Shown: positions 27,250 to 36,442, counted from the stretch's first letter. The stretch: DNA of 55,301 bases from Desulfobulbaceae bacterium (GCA_003249645.1 QKIH01000128.1:1-55301), one strand, 5' to 3'. Notes: generated by a model not told the origin, from the letters alone. Program-made: numbers and translations.

Positions 27250-29384
27250 TGCATTCCAGCCGATTCTTTTCAGAGAAGCCAGCCATGGCAGCTCTTGTTT
27301 TTCCCTGCCTGCTCCCGATGATCTATCGTCTTTCTGTAGCAGGCTTGGGCAGCTACCCCGGCCTGCTTTCAGATTTCGCGACCGGCACACTGCTTCTGAG
27401 CATCCTTTTGCTGGTACGGTTTCGACTGCTGCGTGCACTGTTTCTCTTCTGCTGGTTCATCCTGCAGATCGGGGCAATCGAACTCAATGCAGCCGTCGGA
27501 CGTCTGCCCGTTGTTCAAGATGCTGTCTATCTCACTGATCCGGTCTTTGTCTCCGGCAGTATGAGCGGTTTTCACCTTGCGGCACCCGTTTATACCATCC
27601 TGCTTGCAGCCTCCGTGCTTCTCGCGCTTATCTTTCCGCTGCGGTCCTGGCACCTGCGCACGACAGCTTCCGCCATAGTCATTGCCGTTGCAGGCCTGCT
27701 GCTGCATTCAGCAATCAGAACACATGTTCAGGGCTCTTCTGTCAGCTCAATGTACAACGCTGCACACTGGCTGGTGGTGGATGCCTTCCATCAGCATGAA
27801 TTGAAGAAACATCCGGCAAAAGTCTCCGCTCAACTGATGGAATCGCTGAAATGGAACGGCACTGAAGGCACAAGACTTCTTCCTCAGCAAAAACCGAGTA
27901 ATGTTCTGCTTGTAACCCTGGAGGGAATCCCCGGTATTGCACTTGCCAGCATACGGGAGCAGATGAACCTTTCCGGCGAATTCGACGATCTGAGCCTTTT
28001 CGACCAGGCCCTGCAGGGGGCAATGCTGGTTCCCACATTAACCGTGCACAGTCATCAGACCATAAGAGGGCTGTATGCAATCCACTGTGGAGACTTCAGC
28101 AAATTCACCTTTGATATGCCGAAAGCCTACGAGTTGCTCATGGACAAGCAACGTGGCGAAATGTGTCTGCCCGCACAACTGGCGGCCGATGGATGGAGCA
28201 CCCACTATCTTCAGGGAGCCCCCCTTGAGTTCATGAACAAGGACAAGGTCATGCCCGTTATCGGTTTCCAGGAAGTTCACGGGGTTGAATGGTTTAAAAA
28301 CCGGACTGTTACTGATTTTATCTGGGGTGCCATTGACGCTGATTTTTTCAGCGGTGCCAAACAATACATCACCGAACTTCGGCAGCATGACAAACCATGG
28401 TTTCTGTCCCTGCTCACCGTCGGAACCCATCAGCCGTTTTATGCATCAGAAAAACTCGTGAACAAATATGGTTCCCGGAGAAAAGCCTCCATGGCCGAAC
28501 TTGATCTTGCTGTTACGGATTTTCTCGGATGGCTCAAAAACGAGGGGGTCCTGGATGATACCCTGGTCATCTTTACTTCTGATGAATCCCACGGATCAAG
28601 CTTTGCAGAGTGGACCGCCAGCTGGGGGTATGCCGCAGTTTTCTCCCCCGACCGCAGGGAGCTTCCACGCTATAAACAGGGCGAGTACGGCGCCCTTGAT
28701 TTCGAAGCTTCGATACTTGACTATTTTGGCCTCACAATCCCTGATCAGGTAAAAGGCAGGAGCCTTTTCAGAAACTATGATACAGGCCGGCAGATGTTTT
28801 CCTATACTTCCAGCCGACTGCGCTGGCATAATCCCGCATACGGCCTGCTTGAATGTTCAGGCCCTGACAATTGCCGATTTTTCCCCGATACCGCAATGAT
28901 CGGCTTACGGCCTGAACCGGCAACAGAGAGCCCCATGGATCCGCACGAAATGTACGCAACAGCTGCTCTACTGGATCACTCAATCAGCCCTTTAGGTGGA
29001 AACCGTATTCTTGATTTCAGCAACAAAGAGGTACGCAATCTTCCTGAAACCATCACCAACGAGTGGACAGAAAATCTCGTCGGCGCACAGTACCTTGATT
29101 TCCCAGCAGGTTCACGGGTTCAGGTTGATATTACCCTTCAGGCCTCGGGAGGAAGTGATACAGAGGCCAGACTACGCCTAGTGTTACGGCAATTTGAAAA
29201 AGATGTGCCAGACATCAAGGTTCCTGAAATCCCCGTACTCCACAACGGCGAAGAGACATCGATAAATTTTAATTTTGACAACCCGAAAAAACGCCAAGCC
29301 TTTACTTTCCATCTGGTTGGGGAAGGGAAAAATACGAAACTGCTGGTCAAGAACTTCAAGGTGACCATTATGGAAAATAACTAG
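27249..29384 (+). CDS. membrane alkaline-phosphatase-fold transferase (OpgB/LtaS-like sulfatase family)
   Basis: 711 residues: several membrane helices (about 15-140), then an extracytoplasmic sulfatase/alkaline-phosphatase-fold domain. Metal and catalytic positions are visible as LVTLEG (about 222), the threonine in SHQTIRGLYA (about 268) and TSDESHG (about 442). This matches phosphoglycerol/phosphoethanolamine transferases such as OpgB. A C-terminal beta-rich stretch (about 600-711) is extra. The ATG at 27249 shares an A with the TAA of the glucan synthase (TAATG), implying coupled translation. I infer that it adds phosphate-containing groups to the glucan made by its partner. Confidence 0.85.
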   Translation: MHSSRFFSEKPAMAALVFPCLLPMIYRLSVAGLGSYPGLLSDFATGTLLLSILLLVRFRLLRALFLFCWFILQIGAIELNAAVGRLPVVQDAVYLTDPVFVSGSMSGFHLAAPVYTILLAASVLLALIFPLRSWHLRTTASAIVIAVAGLLLHSAIRTHVQGSSVSSMYNAAHWLVVDAFHQHELKKHPAKVSAQLMESLKWNGTEGTRLLPQQKPSNVLLVTLEGIPGIALASIREQMNLSGEFDDLSLFDQALQGAMLVPTLTVHSHQTIRGLYAIHCGDFSKFTFDMPKAYELLMDKQRGEMCLPAQLAADGWSTHYLQGAPLEFMNKDKVMPVIGFQEVHGVEWFKNRTVTDFIWGAIDADFFSGAKQYITELRQHDKPWFLSLLTVGTHQPFYASEKLVNKYGSRRKASMAELDLAVTDFLGWLKNEGVLDDTLVIFTSDESHGSSFAEWTASWGYAAVFSPDRRELPRYKQGEYGALDFEASILDYFGLTIPDQVKGRSLFRNYDTGRQMFSYTSSRLRWHNPAYGLLECSGPDNCRFFPDTAMIGLRPEPATESPMDPHEMYATAALLDHSISPLGGNRILDFSNKEVRNLPETITNEWTENLVGAQYLDFPAGSRVQVDITLQASGGSDTEARLRLVLRQFEKDVPDIKVPEIPVLHNGEETSINFNFDNPKKRQAFTFHLVGEGKNTKLLVKNFKVTIMENN

Positions 29385-29398
29385 TTTGCTAGTTTTCC
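29379..29398 (+). terminator. weak terminator-like hairpin at the end of the glucan operon
   Basis: AACTAG-TTTG-CTAGTT, with a possible extension of GGAA and TTCC across a bulge. It overlaps the TAG stop codon. T-rich sequence follows, but the stem is short. Confidence 0.3.
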
Positions 29399-29425
29399 TT
29401 CTTCCGGAAACCAGATATACAAATA

Positions 29426-30274
29426 TTATTCAAGAGGGAACCTCCGGAGAAATTCTCCTTCCACCTCTTTTGCCTCGGGGATATGGCCGGCAAAACGTTC
29501 AAAGGCATCAAGCCCTTGAAAAAGAAAGAGTTTAAATCCTGAAAGATTTTTTATATTCTTCTTTCTACAGGCATCGAGAAACTCCGTGTTTTCCGGGGTA
29601 TAAACTGCATCAAAGGCCCATTTCTGCGAACTGATAACCGTTTTATCAAAGGCGCAGCCCGGGTACTGAAACATGCCGATGGGTGTGGCATTGATCAGTC
29701 CGTCCGCCAACCTTGTCTCTTCAACGATATCATCACCTGCAAGGCGCATGATCATTGAATCATCACCAATCTGTTCGATCAGCTCTTCAGCACTCTGCCG
29801 GTTGAGATCAGAGATAACCAACTCAGTTGCACCAAGTTCGCGCATGGCACAGGCAATGGCCACACCGACGCCGCCGGCACCGAGCATAAGCACCCTGCCC
29901 GGCTTAAAATCAGCCCCGAAGGTTTCTTTGAATGCACGCACACAACCTGTGTAATCAGTATTATCAGCCCGCATGCTCTTACCATCAAAGATCACCGTAT
30001 TGACCGAGGTAAGACCTGCAGGAAAGCCATCCATCAGGGTGACTGATTTTATCGCCTCTTTTTTGTAGGGATGAGTCACATTTACCCCTGTGTACCCCTC
30101 ACGCTGACAACGCAGAAGCTCTTCTGCAATATCCACCTCCGGCTTACCGGCAAGATCCATAGGCTGATAGGTGACATCAAGGCCGTACATTTCTCCAAGC
30201 AGTTCATGGAGGTTCTTTGCGCGGCTGCGGCCGATATTATTGCCCAAAAGGCCAAGTCTGACTGGATTTGACAT
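29426..30274 (-). CDS. shikimate/quinate dehydrogenase family protein (NAD-type, QsuD-like)
   Basis: 282 residues with the AroE fold: substrate strand VNVTHPYKK, NTDYTG, and the dinucleotide motif GAGGVG. The first substrate motif reads NIGRSRAKNLHE rather than the biosynthetic SxSP form. The strand after the glycine-rich loop ends in SDLN instead of the NRT that binds the NADP phosphate. Both features resemble catabolic quinate/shikimate dehydrogenases such as C. glutamicum QsuD. It follows dctM after 11 bases as the last gene of the TRAP operon, so its substrate is probably what the transporter imports. A role as the housekeeping AroE cannot be excluded. Confidence 0.87.
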   Translation of the reverse strand: MSNPVRLGLLGNNIGRSRAKNLHELLGEMYGLDVTYQPMDLAGKPEVDIAEELLRCQREGYTGVNVTHPYKKEAIKSVTLMDGFPAGLTSVNTVIFDGKSMRADNTDYTGCVRAFKETFGADFKPGRVLMLGAGGVGVAIACAMRELGATELVISDLNRQSAEELIEQIGDDSMIMRLAGDDIVEETRLADGLINATPIGMFQYPGCAFDKTVISSQKWAFDAVYTPENTEFLDACRKKNIKNLSGFKLFLFQGLDAFERFAGHIPEAKEVEGEFLRRFPLE

Positions 30275-30285
30275 AATACTGTTAA

Positions 30286-31557
30286 TTAATAACCAAAAAG
30301 TTTAGGAAGACCGATGACGGTCACAGGGACAAAGGTGATGATAACAAGAACAAGCAATTCTACCAGGAAAAGCGGTATGATACGTTTTGTCAGCTGCCCG
30401 ATGCCAACGCCTGCAATTGAATCGGCAACAAAGAGACAAAGTCCCATGGGCGGCGTAATAAGGCCTATCATCAGGTTAAAAACAACCAGAATACCGAAAT
30501 GCGTCGGATCGACCCCCATGGAAACGGCGATGGGATGAAGAATAGGCACCAGCACCAGCATGGCAGCAATCCCTTCAAGAAAAAGTCCGACAAAGAGGAA
30601 CAAAACCATCGAAGCGAGCAGGAACACTGTTTTGCTGGTCATATATACCAGAGCAAAATCAGTGATCATGTTCGGAATACGGTTGTAGGTAAGCAGCCAG
30701 TTGGCAGCTGCAACAGCTGATATGATGATCATGATAACTGCACTGTCCCGCATGGCCCGGGCAAATATCTTCGGCAGTCTTTTCACTTTCAGCTCACGAA
30801 AGACAAGCAGCCCGACAACAAGGGCATAGGCCACGGCAAAGCTTGCAGCCTCTGTCGGGGTAACGACACCTGCCAGGATGCTGCCGACAACAAAAACCGG
30901 CATCAACAGCGGAACAATTCCCTGTACCAGTACCGACCTGGCATTCTTCTTCACACCATGATCCACATCTTTTTCATAGTGCCCTGCAAAAAGCCAGACA
31001 TATATTGATAGAAAAATAGCCAGCAGTACGCCCGGCATAACACCCGCCAGGAAAAGGGCCGGGACAGATACTCCGGTAACCGTCAGAGCATAAATAATAA
31101 CCGGAATACTCGGTGGAATAATCGGTCCTATTACTGAGGATGCCGCAGTAATAGCGGCGGCAAAATCTCTTGGATAACCGCGTTTTTCCATTTCCGGAAT
31201 AAATACCCGGCCAATGGCAGAAGTATCTGCCACTGCAGAACCTGAAAGTCCTGCAAAGATAACCGATGCCCAGATATTGACCAAGGCAAGACCCGCTTTA
31301 CAGCGGCCAAACAGGAAACTGGTGAAATTGATGATACGGGATGTGATTCCCGCTTCATTCATCAATTCGCCGGCTAGAATAAACAGTGGAATGGCAAGCA
31401 GCGGATACGATTTTATCCCGCCGAACATCTGGGTCGCAACAATACGAAGATTATAAGGAAAATCTCCAACTGCCATGAAATACAGAAGGGCTGCAATGAT
31501 TGAAAATGCTATCGGCACCCCGAGAAACAGACAGACCAGCAGAATGAGGTAAACCAT
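30286..31557 (-). CDS. dctM: TRAP transporter large permease DctM
   Basis: 423 residues, about a dozen hydrophobic helices, the usual DctM length. Typical stretches are IPLFILAGELMNEAGI, SGSAVADTSAIGRVFIPEM and IIPPSIPVIIYA. It forms the sodium-driven channel with DctQ. I chose ATG 31557 because AAGGAGGG lies upstream and MVYLILLVCLFLGVPIAFS is the family start; a longer frame to 31593 overlaps dctQ. The start overlaps the dctQ stop (TAATG). Confidence 0.94.
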   Translation of the reverse strand: MVYLILLVCLFLGVPIAFSIIAALLYFMAVGDFPYNLRIVATQMFGGIKSYPLLAIPLFILAGELMNEAGITSRIINFTSFLFGRCKAGLALVNIWASVIFAGLSGSAVADTSAIGRVFIPEMEKRGYPRDFAAAITAASSVIGPIIPPSIPVIIYALTVTGVSVPALFLAGVMPGVLLAIFLSIYVWLFAGHYEKDVDHGVKKNARSVLVQGIVPLLMPVFVVGSILAGVVTPTEAASFAVAYALVVGLLVFRELKVKRLPKIFARAMRDSAVIMIIISAVAAANWLLTYNRIPNMITDFALVYMTSKTVFLLASMVLFLFVGLFLEGIAAMLVLVPILHPIAVSMGVDPTHFGILVVFNLMIGLITPPMGLCLFVADSIAGVGIGQLTKRIIPLFLVELLVLVIITFVPVTVIGLPKLFGY

Positions 31558-32117
31558 TACTTTCCCTCCTTTCTGTGCGGCCGTCCATTGCACCCCAAAA
31601 GACGCTGAAAAAACTTGAGCACTGCTGCTGTTGAAAGCATTGCACCACCAATCATAATAGCTGCCTGCCAGGGATACAGATGTCCCAGCCAGATCACCCA
31701 GTCAAGAGATGTCGTCTCACTGAGACTTTTAGCAAGACCGATAAGACCGGAAGCCTCTACTCCGCCCCTTTTTACAACAAACAACCAGCCGGAATATGTT
31801 AAAACGACACAGGTAACGGCCATGATCAGATCAACCAGCATCATCAGCCAGCGGCGCTGCTTTTTGTTGAGAAAAGTCAGCATCATGGTGAATCGAATGT
31901 GCCGGTCCTGCATATATGCCCAGGCAGCTCCGAAAACCACCCCATAAATTGCAATAAAAACGGGTAACTCTTCCCCCCATGTGTATGATTTTCCAATGGT
32001 ATATCGACGAATGGAGTTGAATAATATCAACCCGAACAGAGCAAACATCGACAACGAGGCACCACTTGCAAAAAGTGCGGAGAAAAATGAGGCGAGACGG
32101 TTAATTAGGCTTTTCAT
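31557..32117 (-). CDS. dctQ: TRAP transporter small permease DctQ
   Basis: 186 residues with four hydrophobic helices and the DctQ-type segments FNSIRRYTIGKSYTWGEELP and FGAAWAYMQDRHIRF. It pairs with DctM to form the membrane complex. ATG 32117 is preferred over TTG 32123; neither has a strong ribosome binding site. A minus-strand terminator-like hairpin separates it from dctP, so expression is probably lower than that of the binding protein. Confidence 0.92.
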   Translation of the reverse strand: MKSLINRLASFFSALFASGASLSMFALFGLILFNSIRRYTIGKSYTWGEELPVFIAIYGVVFGAAWAYMQDRHIRFTMMLTFLNKKQRRWLMMLVDLIMAVTCVVLTYSGWLFVVKRGGVEASGLIGLAKSLSETTSLDWVIWLGHLYPWQAAIMIGGAMLSTAAVLKFFQRLLGCNGRPHRKEGK

Positions 32118-32170
32118 TAACAACTGTATCTATCTGATTGGTAAAACGATCAAGAACTTTCCGGACAAAC

Positions 32171-32203
32171 AAAAAGCCGGTGAATATCCGTGATATTCAC
32201 CGG
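32171..32203 (-). terminator. intrinsic terminator/attenuator between dctP and dctQ
   Basis: CCGGTGAATATC (32177-32188) pairs perfectly with GATATTCACCGG (32192-32203) around a 3-base loop. On the minus strand the hairpin is followed by CTTTTTGTTT. It lies inside the operon, directly after dctP, and should let binding protein be made in excess of the permeases. Confidence 0.75.
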
Positions 32204-32220
32204 TATAATTTGAGGAAGGC

Positions 32221-33231
32221 TTATTTTTTTGTAGCTTCTGCTACTGCGGCATCAAGCTTGTCAATCCAGACAGCATCGTCGCCGAGTTCACCGGCAAGCC
32301 ATTCACGAACTGCCGGCTGGGCAAGCTTCTTGAATTCAGCAAGTTCATCAGCTGTCGGAGAATAAACCTGCATACCCTCTGCGGCAACCTTGGTTACACC
32401 CTCAGCTGTATTGAACTGCTGAATGGCACGCCCCATAACACCGGCTACCCGGGCAGCCTTTTTGATGATAGCCTGATCATTTTCAGGCAAGGAGCTGAAA
32501 AACTCATCATTTATAACGATGAAGTCGGCACCGTACACGTGACCATCAAGAATCAGATATTTCTGCAGCTTGTGAAGGTTGTTGTTGTAAATAACACCAA
32601 CAGGGTTTTCCTGGCCGTCAACAACTCCGGTGCTGAGTGCATTCGGCAGTTCAGACCAAGCAATAGGAGTAGGTTCACCGCCGAGTCCTTTCACCATTTC
32701 AACATACAGAGGAATAGGCATTACTCTGAATTTAAGACCCTTCATATCCGCAGGAGATTTTATCTCTCTCACGTTGTTGGAGAAATTCCTGAATCCGGTC
32801 TCTCCGTAGGCAAGAGTGCGAAGCCCTGTCTTTTTGAGACAATAGTCGGCAAGCTCATCTCCGAATGGTCCGTCAAGAACATCCCAGGCGACAGTGGCTG
32901 ATGAAAAAGTGTATGGGATATTCAACACGTCAGCAGGCTTGCATACTTTGGCCATGGCACCGGAAACAATTGCCATCGTGGTGGTTCCTTCCTGAACCTG
33001 CTGTACAAGGTCGGTTTCATCACCAAGTGCTTTAGCAGGAAACAGTTCAACAGTAATATCTGTCTCGCCTTCGACGATATTTTTAAAAATGACGCCCGCA
33101 GCGCCTTTTTTGGAATTCTGCCATTCTGCAGGGTCAACATGACCAAGCTTAATGGTAGGCGCCGCCATAGCAGTTACTGAGAACAGACTCAGAGCACCGG
33201 CCATCCCCCAGGCAATAATAGAACGCTTCAT
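32221..33231 (-). CDS. dctP: TRAP transporter substrate-binding protein DctP
   Basis: 336 residues with a signal peptide cleaved after VTAMA. The DctP signature is clear: LKFRVMPIPLYVEMVKGLGG holds the arginine that binds the ligand carboxylate, and STGVVDGQENPVGVIYNNN follows. It captures an organic acid in the periplasm for DctQM. AAGGAGGAG precedes the ATG. The last gene of the operon is a quinate/shikimate-type dehydrogenase, which points to a hydroxylated ring acid; the sequence alone does not prove it. Confidence 0.94.
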   Translation of the reverse strand: MKRSIIAWGMAGALSLFSVTAMAAPTIKLGHVDPAEWQNSKKGAAGVIFKNIVEGETDITVELFPAKALGDETDLVQQVQEGTTTMAIVSGAMAKVCKPADVLNIPYTFSSATVAWDVLDGPFGDELADYCLKKTGLRTLAYGETGFRNFSNNVREIKSPADMKGLKFRVMPIPLYVEMVKGLGGEPTPIAWSELPNALSTGVVDGQENPVGVIYNNNLHKLQKYLILDGHVYGADFIVINDEFFSSLPENDQAIIKKAARVAGVMGRAIQQFNTAEGVTKVAAEGMQVYSPTADELAEFKKLAQPAVREWLAGELGDDAVWIDKLDAAVAEATKK

Positions 33232-33474
33232 ACAACTCCTCCTTTCGTTGTTTGAATCTATATGAATTTCTCCCGATCTTCACGGTGTGGCAATAATAGG
33301 TGCGGATTGTATCCGACCCTCAATAATTTTCACCCCTTTTTTTGGCCTTTTCAGGTTATCTGCCGGAAAATATCGTTTTTTTATTTCGACGAAATCATGG
33401 GGACTTAAAGGAATACATCAATGGTATACAATCACTAAAAGCAATGCTTAGTAAAAATTTATGGAAGGAATTTC

Positions 33475-33585
33475 ATGGTAAATAAAAAACAGAGTAAAAT
33501 TCTTGTACCTGATGATACCAGGTGTATTAAACATGAGGAGCAACAAACGGCTCACAGTCGAAGAAATAAAAATGCCCGGCTGTGA
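33475..33585 (+). CDS. 36-residue basic small protein candidate
   Basis: A short frame starting MVNKKQSKILVPDDTR and ending RRNKNARL. It is preceded by GGAAGGA, 5 bases before the ATG, one of the best ribosome binding sites in the window. The stop lies inside the 3' arm of a terminator hairpin. The peptide is strongly basic, with a single cysteine and no membrane segment. Ribosome binding site, ORF and terminator in this order suggest a real small transcript on the strand opposite to both flanking genes. No homolog is recognised. It could also be a noncoding RNA. Confidence 0.4.
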   Translation: MVNKKQSKILVPDDTRCIKHEEQQTAHSRRNKNARL

Positions 33586-33592
33586 GCCTTTT
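33549..33592 (+). terminator. intrinsic terminator after the small ORF
   Basis: GGCTCACAG (33549-33557) pairs perfectly with CTGTGAGCC (33580-33588), a 9-bp GC-rich stem with a 22-base loop, followed by TTTTG. It marks the end of a plus-strand transcript in a stretch with no long plus-strand gene. Confidence 0.55.
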
Positions 33593-33775
33593 GTAAGCAG
33601 CTAGCCATGATCTGCATGACCACTATGAAGCGAAGAGGAACATTAGCCACATTCTAGAGGAAAAGCTATTACCCAGGTGAACCGACTATTTTCCGGCCAA
33701 CAGTCTAAAACCAATTTGAAAATAACCAGTTATCTAGAATTCACGACAGTCGATTCATCCTGCTAGCAACCCATT

Positions 33776-34618
33776 TCAATTGCCATTTTCACGATTGACA
33801 ATTTCATGATATCGACTCCTTATTTCATTAATATCCACCTTGGGTTCAGGAAACTTCATCTTTAACGACTCAAGAGAGGTGTTAATGATATGTGAGATCG
33901 CCAGATTGCGAAACCATTTATGGTTCGAAGGAATAACAAACCACGGAGCATAATCGGTACTGCATTTTCTCAGCATGTTTTCAAATGCTTTTGTATATTC
34001 ATCCCAGTGCGGTCTTTCAGAATAATCACTGTCGCTGATTTTCCAGTGCTTGGTGGGATCATCAATCCTTGCTTTAAAGCGTTCGAGCTGTTCATCAGCA
34101 TCAATATGCAGATAAAATTTTAGGATATGAGTGCCGTTATCAGTCAGCATTTTCTCAAAATTATTTATCTGTTCATATCGTTTTGACCATACCGACTTCG
34201 GCACCAGATTGTGCACCCGCACGACCAGAACATCTTCATAATGAGATCGGTTAAAGATGGTCACCTGCCCTTTTGAAGGCACCGACTTATGGTATCGCCA
34301 GAGAAAATCATGGGCAGCCTCTTCGGCGCTGGGGACTTTGAATCCTTGAACTTTGCAGCCCTGCGGGTTCATGGCCCACAACACGTGATTGATGGTGCCA
34401 TCCTTACCGGCTGCATCGCGGCCCTGAAGACAGATCAATAGCGATCTCTTTCCTTCAGCATACATCAGATACTGAAGCTCACGCATCTTCTCAACCTGTT
34501 CTTCGGTTTCTTTTCGAGCACTCTTGGCAGAGATATGCGTGTTCTTGAATCCGGCGTCAATCTTCTCGAGCTTAACCTTACTGTCTGGTTTAACCCTGAA
34601 TTGTTCGAAGTAATCCAT
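33776..34618 (-). CDS. ppk2: polyphosphate kinase 2 family protein
   Basis: 280 residues. Uses polyphosphate to phosphorylate nucleotides. Walker A is LQGRDAAGKDG and Walker B is FNRSHYEDVLVVRV; the lid contains KHWKISDSDYSERPHWDEY. The length and motifs fit the single-domain polyphosphate:nucleotide phosphotransferases, closest in memory to the AMP/ADP-accepting class III, but class assignment from motifs alone is uncertain. AAGGGGGTG precedes the ATG. It appears to be a single-gene unit. Confidence 0.93.
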   Translation of the reverse strand: MDYFEQFRVKPDSKVKLEKIDAGFKNTHISAKSARKETEEQVEKMRELQYLMYAEGKRSLLICLQGRDAAGKDGTINHVLWAMNPQGCKVQGFKVPSAEEAAHDFLWRYHKSVPSKGQVTIFNRSHYEDVLVVRVHNLVPKSVWSKRYEQINNFEKMLTDNGTHILKFYLHIDADEQLERFKARIDDPTKHWKISDSDYSERPHWDEYTKAFENMLRKCSTDYAPWFVIPSNHKWFRNLAISHIINTSLESLKMKFPEPKVDINEIRSRYHEIVNRENGN

Positions 34619-34823
34619 ATTTCACCCCCTTACTATGAAATAGTTATCAATCGGTATCGGCGAAAAAAACGGCGAATAATGTCAAAGCAGTATTATAAAT
34701 TATTTTAATTCTTATTAATGATCAACTCACCTAGCCATATCAATCAATTCATCATGACCGTCAATCATTTGACCACATCATTGATTACAAACCAGCCGCT
34801 TTCATTTCAAGAACAGAAAAGAA

Positions 34824-35126
34824 TCATTTTTTGTCAAGCGAATCGAGATATTCATCCCACTCAACAGACATCATATTTTTCTTTTTGGTATTACAATCCT
34901 TACAGGCAGGCACAAGATTATCTTTGGTGCTTCTTCCGCCCCGGGCCAGTGGAACCAGATGATCCATGGTTAAATCTTTATAAGGGAATTTCTGATGACA
35001 GTAATAGCAGATTCCCGGGGCTGTCTTCTGCTGCCACCACCTGGTTTTACGCAGCTCTCTGGCCTTTGCTCTTTCTTTCTTGATAAGGGCATCATCGACA
35101 CCGTCAAGACTAAAAAAATCTGCCAT
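34824..35126 (-). CDS. HNH endonuclease family protein
   Basis: 100 residues with a complete HNH core: zinc cysteines in CYYCHQKF and CKDCN, and the catalytic region MDHLVPLARGGRSTKDNLVPAC. The ATG overlaps the folC stop (ATGA) and GGAG lies within the folC end, so it is translated with folC. Stand-alone HNH proteins of this size occur as housekeeping or mobile nucleases; no mobile context is seen here. Role unknown. Confidence 0.88.
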   Translation of the reverse strand: MADFFSLDGVDDALIKKERAKARELRKTRWWQQKTAPGICYYCHQKFPYKDLTMDHLVPLARGGRSTKDNLVPACKDCNTKKKNMMSVEWDEYLDSLDKK

Positions 35127-36442
35127 CAGTTCTCCACCAGGTTGCCAACTAATTTGTACCGCACTGCTCCGACAAGATATAGGGAACCGGCAACCACTAT
35201 CAGACTGTCCCCGTTGCAGCTGTTATGCTCTGCCTCTTCAATTGCCTGATCAACGTTATCACAAATCCTGCACTTCATTTTAAGTGAATCATCGAGCCCA
35301 TTATACAGCTCAAGAGGAAGAGCTGCACGTTCACTCTCAGGCCTGGTTATAATGATTCGTTCAGCACATGAAGCGAGTTTCGGCAGGGTATGCAAGCGAT
35401 CTTTATCTCCCATTGCCGCATAAATAAGAGTGACAGTTTTATCCTTATATCTGCTTTGAAGGGTCGCGATAAGACTTGCAATCCCTGCCGGATTATGAGC
35501 GCCGTCAAGCAGATAATGATATTCTTTTACTCTATCACACTCCGTTCTGGTAATCACGAGGTGTTCAAGACGACCGGGCCAATACAGATCAAGCAGACCG
35601 GATCGCAGCTGCAATTCGTCTATGGAAAATCCATGATTCGTCAGAAGATATGCCGCAGCAATAACCAGCGCCATATTATCCAGCTGATGCTCTCCTTCGA
35701 GACTGCATCGCATATTGTTCAGTCTGAGAGGGATATCAGCAAGATCCGCCTCGATATTCCAGGAGTCGTCACTATTGCGGCTTACCTTCAGCTCTTTTCC
35801 AAGTTGATAAAGCGGTGCTTCGCAAATCCTGCACTGTTTTTCTATTACTGATACGGCATCAGCGGTGCAGCCTGAGACAACTGGGACATGCGGCTTGATA
35901 ATACCTGCCTTCTCTCCTGCTATCCGACTTATGGTATTGCCAAGATAGGCTTCATGATCCATGCTCACATTGGTTATAATCGAAACTAGAGGCTCAACGA
36001 CATTGGTCGCATCAAGCCTTCCCCCCATACCGGTTTCTAAGAGCACAATATCCGGTTGTTCATCGGCAAACCAGAGAAGGGCAATGGCTGTTGTACACTC
36101 AAAGTAGGTTATGCGGTCATCGCCAAGGATTTTCTGAATCCGTTCAACCTGCCTTGCGAACTCACTTTCAGAGATATAACGGTCATTAATTCGGAAACGC
36201 TCGCGCACATCAAAAAGATGCGGTGAGGTATAGACCCCAACCTTGTATCCGGCCTGTCGGAAAATTGACATCAGTCCCTGGCAGACTGAACCCTTGCCGT
36301 TTGTTCCGGCGATATGGACGAATTTCAATCTGTTATGCGGATTACCAACCTTGGATAGAAAATCGTTCATCGCATCAAGACCGAGCTTGATGGTATGGAG
36401 CTGAAGAGAAAAGAGATAATCGACTGCCGATGAATAGGACAT
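35126..36442 (-). CDS. folC: dihydrofolate synthase / folylpolyglutamate synthase
   Basis: 438 residues. Adds glutamate to dihydropteroate and folates. The Mur-ligase-like P-loop is AGTNGKGSVCQGL, followed by VGVYTSPHL, LLETGMGGRLDATNVV and the substrate-lid region HEAYLGNTISRIAGEKAGI. The C-terminal domain contains YLLDGAHNPAGI. It starts 24 bases after the helicase stop and overlaps the HNH gene, so helicase-folC-HNH form one unit. Confidence 0.94.
   Translation of the reverse strand: MSYSSAVDYLFSLQLHTIKLGLDAMNDFLSKVGNPHNRLKFVHIAGTNGKGSVCQGLMSIFRQAGYKVGVYTSPHLFDVRERFRINDRYISESEFARQVERIQKILGDDRITYFECTTAIALLWFADEQPDIVLLETGMGGRLDATNVVEPLVSIITNVSMDHEAYLGNTISRIAGEKAGIIKPHVPVVSGCTADAVSVIEKQCRICEAPLYQLGKELKVSRNSDDSWNIEADLADIPLRLNNMRCSLEGEHQLDNMALVIAAAYLLTNHGFSIDELQLRSGLLDLYWPGRLEHLVITRTECDRVKEYHYLLDGAHNPAGIASLIATLQSRYKDKTVTLIYAAMGDKDRLHTLPKLASCAERIIITRPESERAALPLELYNGLDDSLKMKCRICDNVDQAIEEAEHNSCNGDSLIVVAGSLYLVGAVRYKLVGNLVEN

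Larger units (their letters stand above)
33232..33775. other. region between dctP and ppk2
   Basis: 544 bases with no long gene. It holds the dctP leader, a 36-codon ORF (33475-33585) with its own ribosome binding site, and a plus-strand terminator (33549-33592). Nothing was recognised in 33593-33775. Confidence 0.5.

Noticed and set aside
34718..35083. 121-codon plus-strand frame
   Set aside because: Mostly antisense to the HNH nuclease, which has a complete zinc and catalytic motif.
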